Part shown: piece after piece, positions 5,750 through 6,553 of the stretch
How positions within the stretch are numbered: position 1 is the stretch's first letter
How the letters are laid out: each line of letters starts with the position of its first letter
NCBI GenBank assembly: GCA_043813895.1
Contig: JBDRKQ010000156.1
Coordinates: 1 to 6,553, forward strand
Length of the DNA: 6,553 bases
Origin: CAZTAR01 sp043813895
GTDB lineage: Bacteria; Planctomycetota; Phycisphaerae; UBA1845; UTPLA1
Direction: 5' to 3'
The notes under the pieces: model-generated
The model's input: only the letters and a program-made list of their open reading frames with translations
Told to the model about the DNA's origin: nothing
Databases searched by the model: none
Translations under genes and position numbers: made by a program

Positions 5750-6553
5750 TCAAACCGGCTTGGCGCGGAACAAATCGTACGAGAGGCGGCCCTTGCGGAG
5801 TAGGCGCTCGAGGACCGCCAGCAGCGCGATGCGGCCGCGAAAGCCCTTGGAGGCCCACCAACTCCGTCTCCGGAGTTCCGCCAGCCCATCGACCAGCGAT
5901 TGCGCGATCTGCCGCGACGCGTCCTCATGGCAGATGACCTCGAATCCGTGTCGCCGAAACGCCGCGTCATAATCTCTCCGCGACCAAAGATGGAGGTTGG
6001 AGTTGAACTGGCTCGGCACAAGGTTGAATAGGCGGACGGGCGCAAAGAGTCCCTTTCGGGACGACGTGATATCGCCGAGACAGAACGTTCCCCCGCGCTT
6101 GAGCACACGCCGACACTCACCAAGGAAGGCGTTCTTGTCGGCGTAATGGAGGGCGGACTCCAGGTTGAAGATGACATCAACAGAGGCGTCGCCGAGGGGA
6201 AGATGGTGCGCATCGCCCTGGATGAACACGGGCCGTTCGGTCTCGCCGTTCCAGCTTCGCTCCGCCGCCTGGACACTCGATCCGAGGAACTCCAGGCCGA
6301 TGACCCGATTAGGATGGTGCCGCTCGTGTATCCATCTTGACGGGCCGCCGATACCGCAGCCGATATCGAGCACGGTGGAATCCGCCCGGATCTCGGTATC
6401 GCCGAGCAGTCTCCAGACGAGCGCGTGTTGGTGATCGTCGAATGATCCGCAGCCCGGGTATTCGGCATAGCCGCAGTTGTAGGCCGTCAGGCCATGGGCC
6501 TGTGTCAGTCGCCAATTAGGGCTGTAGTGGGCATCAAGCGTCCGCTGCGACAT
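5750..6553 (-). CDS. Class I SAM-dependent methyltransferase (Methyltransf_11/25-like)
   Basis: The 267-residue frame ends at TGA 5752-5750 and begins with an ATG that occupies the last three bases of the window (6553-6551). The start is plausible, but its RBS is not visible and a longer N-terminus is possible. The SAM-binding core is clear: motif I VLDIGCGIGGPS (61-72), the acidic end of strand two in VIGLEFLG (84-91), IQGDAHHLP (111-119) for the adenine-side Asp, motif IV-like VDVIFNLESALHY (125-137), and the post-core RRVLKRGGTFCLGDI (148-162). The GCGIGGPS form is typical of small-molecule and lipid methyltransferases of the UbiE, tocopherol and sterol type rather than of DNA or rRNA enzymes. 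The C-terminal part (163-267) contains the likely substrate-binding helices, including LFNLVPSQFNSNLHLWSRRDY, and ends in a basic helix. Substrate is unknown. The gene is convergent with the LTxxQ gene, so its operon partners would lie beyond the right edge. Confidence 0.88.
   Translation of the reverse strand: MSQRTLDAHYSPNWRLTQAHGLTAYNCGYAEYPGCGSFDDHQHALVWRLLGDTEIRADSTVLDIGCGIGGPSRWIHERHHPNRVIGLEFLGSSVQAAERSWNGETERPVFIQGDAHHLPLGDASVDVIFNLESALHYADKNAFLGECRRVLKRGGTFCLGDITSSRKGLFAPVRLFNLVPSQFNSNLHLWSRRDYDAAFRRHGFEVICHEDASRQIAQSLVDGLAELRRRSWWASKGFRGRIALLAVLERLLRKGRLSYDLFRAKPV

Overview
This is a GC-rich, gene-dense bacterial window holding five complete or near-complete protein genes plus the tail of a sixth. 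I see no rRNA, tRNA, CRISPR array, transposase gene or phage gene. The gene content fits a Gram-negative-type cell envelope: a polytopic O-antigen-ligase-like protein, a signal-peptide-bearing Spy/CpxP-like protein and a multi-pass M48 metalloprotease. The ligase resembles the exosortase A-associated O-glycosylation ligase group, which points to an organism with an exosortase/PEP-CTERM system. Together with the style of the M48 and LTxxQ proteins, this makes Planctomycetota (Phycisphaerae-like) my best guess. That is an inference, because no phylogenetic marker is present.

Left block (1-2917, + strand): three tightly packed genes. The C-terminus of a probable glycosyltransferase overlaps the start of a GT4-family glycosyltransferase by four bases (ATGA), and 13 bases after that gene stops the O-antigen-ligase/polymerase-like membrane protein begins. 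Each visible start has a good ribosome binding site. This looks like the end of an exopolysaccharide or O-glycan operon: cytoplasmic GTs assemble a lipid-linked glycan, and the membrane protein polymerises or transfers it on the outer face of the inner membrane.

Middle block (2954-4543, - strand): a large membrane-embedded M48 zinc metalloprotease, convergent with the polysaccharide operon. The 36-base gap between them carries a palindrome whose ends include both stop codons. A divergent intergenic region (4544-4778) follows. It has a candidate sigma-70-type promoter facing the protease and, on the other side, a clear ribosome binding site for the next gene.

Right block: a secreted or periplasmic helical protein with LTxxQ motifs in the Spy/CpxP/ZraP manner (4779-5672, +), then a class I SAM-dependent methyltransferase (5750-6553, -) whose start codon lies exactly at the window edge. 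The 77-base gap between these convergent genes holds a long, nearly perfect inverted repeat with a UUCG-capped inner hairpin. It is probably a bidirectional terminator and possibly a dispersed palindromic element.

Overall the region looks mostly like ordinary chromosomal envelope and polysaccharide content. I did not find strong evidence for a new multi-gene system. The items most worth a second look are the palindrome at 5678-5739, the two-part LTxxQ protein with its His-rich tail, the cysteine cluster in the M48 protein, and the predicted link of the left block to an exosortase locus.
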